Assembly: GCA_017549815.1 (NCBI GenBank)
Contig: JAFYNH010000066.1
Coordinates: 1 to 64,000 of the forward strand
Reading direction: 5' to 3'
Source of the DNA: Selenomonadaceae bacterium
GTDB taxonomy: Bacteria; Bacillota; Negativicutes; Selenomonadales; Selenomonadaceae
Length of the DNA: 64,000 nucleotides
The notes beneath the pieces are model-generated. The model was not told the DNA's origin, did no database searches, and was given only the letters and a program-made list of their open reading frames with translations. Made by a program: the position numbers and the translations under genes. Position 1 is the first letter of the stretch. Every line of letters starts with the position of its first letter. Shown piece by piece: positions 60,633 through 64,000 of the stretch.

Positions 60633-60720
60633 AAACGACAACCCGCCGCATAAAGATTTTATCTGGTAAAAACCGCCGCGCTTTGCTATAATAGCCAAAA
60701 ATTTTTCGAGAGGTTTTGTA

Positions 60721-61677
60721 ATGAGAAAAAGCATTACGCCAACAATCGAGGGCGGTTTACTCGCGGCGATAACCGTCATTTTGGGGATTGTCACGGTCTA
60801 CGTCCCGTTAATCGGTATGTTCGTCGAATTTTTCTGCGCGTTGCCCTTAGCAGTCCTTACAGCGCGTCAGGGAGCGGGCAAAGGCTTTATCGCACTCGTC
60901 GTGTCATTTATCCTGCTGTCAATGTTAATCAGCCCAGTACTCGCGCTTAGAATCGCCTTGACTTTCGGCACTTGCGGAATCGCGCTTGGCTGGTGCGTAA
61001 GAAAAAATTTCGACGCAATCAGAATTTTCTTTTTAACTTTAGTCGTCTCGTCAGCCGCGCAGGTTTTAGCGATTGGGCTTTTAATCGCCGTCATGGACAT
61101 AAATTTAATCGATACCCAAATCGAAATGGTGCGCGAATCCTTCAACGAATCATTTGCATTTTATGAAGAAATGGGCGTTGAACAAGAACGAATCGCCGAC
61201 GCTAAAAATCAAGTCGAACCGGCATTGGAAACATTGGCGTTCCTCATGCCGACGCTGATAATGTTGACGGCTCTGATTAACGCGACGGCGACTTACTTAA
61301 CGGCGCAATGGATTTTCCCGAAATTGCAAATGCAAATCCCGGAGTTGCCGCCCTTCGCCGAATGGAAATTGCCTTCGCTGTTTTTCTATACGGCGATTTT
61401 CGGCGGACTCGGCTTATATTGGGGCTTTACGCGAGGTTGGACAGAAATTTACGAAATATCGCTGAACGTGCTGATTGTCTCCGCGATAATCGGCTTAGTT
61501 CAAGGGTTCGCGCTGTTGTCGTTTATCTTCGACCGCTATAAAATGTCAAAGCTCGTGCGCCGAATTTTATACGCGGTTTTAATTGTGAACATGTTCTTGC
61601 TACAAATCGTGGCAATAACGGGCTTACTTGATATGCTCTTCGATTACAGGAAGAAATTTTTTGGCGGGAGGGAATGA
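60721..61677 (+). CDS. yybS: YybS-family membrane protein (DUF2232)
   Basis: A 318-residue multi-pass protein (about eight helices), the usual neighbour of gdpP in Firmicutes. SITPTIEGGLLAAITVILGI at the N-terminus and the RQGAGKGF loop near 50 are typical. Its function is unknown; ECF-like S-component similarity has been suggested for the family. A TATAAT with TGC extension at 60687-60692 and GAGAGG precede ATG 60721. The stop is one base from the gdpP start. Confidence 0.88.
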   Translation: MRKSITPTIEGGLLAAITVILGIVTVYVPLIGMFVEFFCALPLAVLTARQGAGKGFIALVVSFILLSMLISPVLALRIALTFGTCGIALGWCVRKNFDAIRIFFLTLVVSSAAQVLAIGLLIAVMDINLIDTQIEMVRESFNESFAFYEEMGVEQERIADAKNQVEPALETLAFLMPTLIMLTALINATATYLTAQWIFPKLQMQIPELPPFAEWKLPSLFFYTAIFGGLGLYWGFTRGWTEIYEISLNVLIVSAIIGLVQGFALLSFIFDRYKMSKLVRRILYAVLIVNMFLLQIVAITGLLDMLFDYRKKFFGGRE

Positions 61678-61678
61678 C

Positions 61679-63787
61679 TTGCAAACAAAAAATTCGGAAG
61701 GGCATGAAGTGCCAAGAAATTTATCGGCGTGGCCTGATTCGATAATAAATTTGTCGGTGATGTTGGTAATGATAGCCGTGATTGTCCACTACAACAAATT
61801 CTTAGGAGCGATGTCTTTTTTAGTGTGGGTAGTGCTGACGTGGTTCGCGTATATTCGGCAACGAGACAGGAAAAAGAGATTTAACGAATATGTCGAGAAC
61901 GTCATTGGAAACTTCAACGACATGATGTATTACGCAATGACGAAATTACCGGAAGGAATATTAGTCGTTGACGAGGCGGGGCAACTTCAATGGTGTAATT
62001 CGGTTATGCAGGAATTTGCAGACGTGATTCCGCAACAGGGCATGGACGTTGAAGAATTTTGGGAAGGCTTAGTTCCTAAAGAAATTTTATCGCTCGCGCC
62101 CAATGGCAATGAACCCGCGCCAATGGAGGGCGAATATCACGTTAAGTCGCTAAGACATAAAACTTTAGCGGACGATTCTGTCGAAGAATTTTACAGATAT
62201 TTTTTGGTGAAGTATCGACACCTCAAAGCCAACGCGGATTATTCGCGAATGGTCGTTTTATTTGCGCATGAAATTACGCTTTACGAAGATTTAAAAATCG
62301 AATATGCGCGGAGTCGGACGGCGATAATTTATGTGCAGGTCGACAATTACGATGAAGTTATGCAAGGTCTTAGCGAGGCGGAAAAAACTTCGCTCATGTT
62401 ATCGGTCAGCGAAATTTTAGAAGAGTGGGTCGCGTCATTAGCGGGCTTTATGCGGCGTGTATCGGACGATTTATTTTTAGTCATGTTGGAGAGACGCGCT
62501 TTAGACTTAGCGATAGAAAAAAAATTTATTGTCTTGGATAAAGTTCGCCAGCTCGTGAATAAACACCAACTGCAAGTTACGTTGTCAATGGGAGCGTCAG
62601 CCGCTGAAAAACATTCCGCCGAACAGTCAATGAGCGAACTTGATACAAAGGCAACGGCGGGTTTAAATTTGGCATTAGCGCGGGGCGGAGATCAAGTTGC
62701 AGTCAATGTGGGCGACAAAATGCAATTTTTCGGCGGGCGAGCTAAAGCGGTCGAAAAAAATACTCGCGTCAAGGCTCGCGTTATGGCGCATTCTCTCCGC
62801 GATAATATGGAGGCGGCGGACGAAATTTTTATAATGGGACATGCCCGCGAAGATTATGATGCCTTCGGAGCGGCGGTTGGTGTCGCGCTTATGGCAAGGA
62901 ATTTGAATAAGCCAACGCATATTGTCTTGAGTAATTGGCTTGACAGCGTTGAAAAAATTATCGATATTCTTGACAAGGACGAGAATTATAAAGATTTATT
63001 CGTCAGCGCGAACGAACTCACTTTATCCACCGCGCTTGACCCGCTGTTAATCGTCGTTGATACTTTTATTCCTAAATTGGTTGCCGCGCCCGTTCTGCTT
63101 GACAGGATAAAGAAAATCGTCGTCATTGACCACCACAGGCGTAGCGAAAACACGATTAAAAATCCCGAAATAACTTACTTGGAACCCGGCTCAAGCTCGA
63201 CTTGCGAAATGGTTACGGAACTCTTGATGTACTTTGATGATAAAATGCGAATCGGGAAGTTAGCGGCGACGGCGATTTATTCGGGAATTGTCGTTGACAC
63301 GAAAAATTTTTCGGTAAATGCGGGCGCAAGGACTTTCGAGGCGGCGGCTTATCTGCGACGGAGCGGAGCCGACCCTGTTGCGGTTAATTATCTTTTCAAA
63401 TCGGACTATGAAACTACGGTATCGCTCGCCAAGACGAAGGCTCAATCGGAATATTATGAGGGCGGGCTTGTCGTCTCCTACATTGATAAAATTATCCCGA
63501 ACATACAGGCTATCGCGGGGCAAGCGGCGGACTCGTTGCTTAGGGTTGAAGGCGTGCGCATGACGATTATTCTTTTCCAGATGAAAAATGATACCGTCGG
63601 GATAAGTGCGCGTTCGGGCGGTGATTTGAACGTTCAAGTTATCATGGAGAAATTTGGCGGCGGCGGTCATCAAAACGTTGCGGGTGCGCAGGTTAAAAAT
63701 GTTCCTATTCTTGACTTGAAAGAATCTGTCGTTGAGGCGGCACTTGCTTATATCGCCGAGAACGACGGAACTGCAATTAAAAATTAA
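61679..63787 (+). CDS. gdpP: cyclic-di-AMP phosphodiesterase GdpP
   Basis: It breaks down the second messenger c-di-AMP, controlling potassium and wall homeostasis. The start is TTG 61679, six bases after GGGAGGG, giving 702 residues. Two membrane helices (~23-58) lead to a PAS-like region (GILVVDEAGQLQWCN near 97), a degenerate GGDEF (RRVSDDLFLVMLE near 260), and a DHH/DHHA1 catalytic part. GHAREDYDAFGAA near 380, DHHRRSEN near 483 and GGGGHQNVAGAQV near 657 mark that part. It is coupled to yybS. The usual rplI-dnaB partners are not seen; an RNase J gene follows convergently. Confidence 0.95.
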   Translation: MQTKNSEGHEVPRNLSAWPDSIINLSVMLVMIAVIVHYNKFLGAMSFLVWVVLTWFAYIRQRDRKKRFNEYVENVIGNFNDMMYYAMTKLPEGILVVDEAGQLQWCNSVMQEFADVIPQQGMDVEEFWEGLVPKEILSLAPNGNEPAPMEGEYHVKSLRHKTLADDSVEEFYRYFLVKYRHLKANADYSRMVVLFAHEITLYEDLKIEYARSRTAIIYVQVDNYDEVMQGLSEAEKTSLMLSVSEILEEWVASLAGFMRRVSDDLFLVMLERRALDLAIEKKFIVLDKVRQLVNKHQLQVTLSMGASAAEKHSAEQSMSELDTKATAGLNLALARGGDQVAVNVGDKMQFFGGRAKAVEKNTRVKARVMAHSLRDNMEAADEIFIMGHAREDYDAFGAAVGVALMARNLNKPTHIVLSNWLDSVEKIIDILDKDENYKDLFVSANELTLSTALDPLLIVVDTFIPKLVAAPVLLDRIKKIVVIDHHRRSENTIKNPEITYLEPGSSSTCEMVTELLMYFDDKMRIGKLAATAIYSGIVVDTKNFSVNAGARTFEAAAYLRRSGADPVAVNYLFKSDYETTVSLAKTKAQSEYYEGGLVVSYIDKIIPNIQAIAGQAADSLLRVEGVRMTIILFQMKNDTVGISARSGGDLNVQVIMEKFGGGGHQNVAGAQVKNVPILDLKESVVEAALAYIAENDGTAIKN

Positions 63788-63788
63788 A

Positions 63789-63854
63789 AATGCGCAATGC
63801 GCAATTAAAAACCAAAATCATTACGCATCACACATTACGAATTTCACATTGCTT
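63789..63854. repeat. inverted pair of heptamer repeats
   Basis: AATGCGC twice and AATTAAA (63789-63809), then ATTACGC, ATCACAC, ATTACGA, ATTTCAC, ATTGCTT (63820-63854). The second block is the same repeat in the opposite direction. It fills the space between convergent gdpP and rnj. Confidence 0.8.
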
Positions 63855-63855
63855 T

Positions 63856-64000
63856 TCAAACTTCAACGATAATCGGTAGAATCATTGGGCGGCGGCGCGT
63901 CTGCTCGAATAAAAATTGCGCCAATGCGTCCCGAATACTTAATTTTATCGTCAACCAATCGTTAATCTGATCTTCCTTACAGCGTTTGAGAACGTGAAAG
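63856..64000 (-). CDS. rnj: C-terminus of an RNase J-type ribonuclease (partial)
   Basis: The last 48 codons of a gene entering from the right. The end, QTRRRPMILPIIVEV, is the near-universal C-terminus of RNase J, preceded by IRDALAQFLFE. RNase J is an endo/5' exonuclease in mRNA decay. Only the tail is visible, so J1 and J2 cannot be told apart. Confidence 0.85.
   Translation of the reverse strand, partial: FHVLKRCKEDQINDWLTIKLSIRDALAQFLFEQTRRRPMILPIIVEV

Overview
The window looks like chromosome from an anaerobic diderm Firmicute of the Negativicutes (Selenomonas/Veillonella-like). Firmicute signs are strong GGAGG ribosome binding sites, frequent TTG starts, TGN-extended -10 promoters, and the genes yybS, gdpP, RNase J, tmcAL and rpoZ-gmk. 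Outer-membrane signs are an RND pump with a lipoprotein adaptor and a very long RTX-repeat protein. This placement is inference from gene content; no rRNA is present. Layout: 0-2 kb holds a possible toxin-antitoxin remnant and a Gly-Gly-leader peptide gene, each with its own promoter and terminator. 2-5 kb is a minus operon dapF-gmk-rpoZ-coaBC and a metallo-beta-lactamase/rubredoxin-like protein. 5-8 kb is a DUF512 radical SAM gene with der and a tiny membrane protein. 8-13 kb carries a membrane protein, a coiled-coil protein with a prion-like Q/N/Y tail, coaD, rsmD, ilvA and a second Gly-Gly-leader gene. 13-22 kb has serC, a large B12-type radical SAM protein, rodA, tyrS-cca, a glycosyltransferase and a gamma carbonic anhydrase. 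22-30 kb has the RND efflux pair, small unknowns, a guanylate-kinase-like protein and the cobamide genes pduX-cobS. 30-35 kb is aroC-aroK-aroB-ogg, interrupted between aroC and aroK by an IS200/IS605-type tnpB whose catalytic core is deleted. 35-40 kb is a decayed type I Zorya anti-phage locus. 40-48 kb is ispH-rpsA, the RTX gene with a 215-nt structured leader, and miaB. 47-57 kb has zinc-ribbon and TPM proteins, a frameshifted radical SAM gene with a G8 tract, a three-gene NiFe uptake hydrogenase, msrAB, tRNA-Arg(CCU) and a GH25-fold protein lacking its catalytic acids. 57-64 kb has an amino-acid permease, a glucosaminidase, tmcAL, yybS-gdpP and the 3' end of an RNase J gene. How the parts work together: aroC/K/B make chorismate; dapF, rodA and the glucosaminidase serve the cell wall; coaBC and coaD make coenzyme A; pduX and cobS make the cobamide lower loop; the hydrogenase feeds electrons to the membrane. 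Most unexplained signal lies outside genes. There are heptamer repeats (some in frame inside radical SAM genes), two other dispersed hairpin repeats, a hugely over-represented octamer CCGCGCAG, and the RTX leader with mutually exclusive helices next to the ribosome binding site. All counts are by eye; no search was run.
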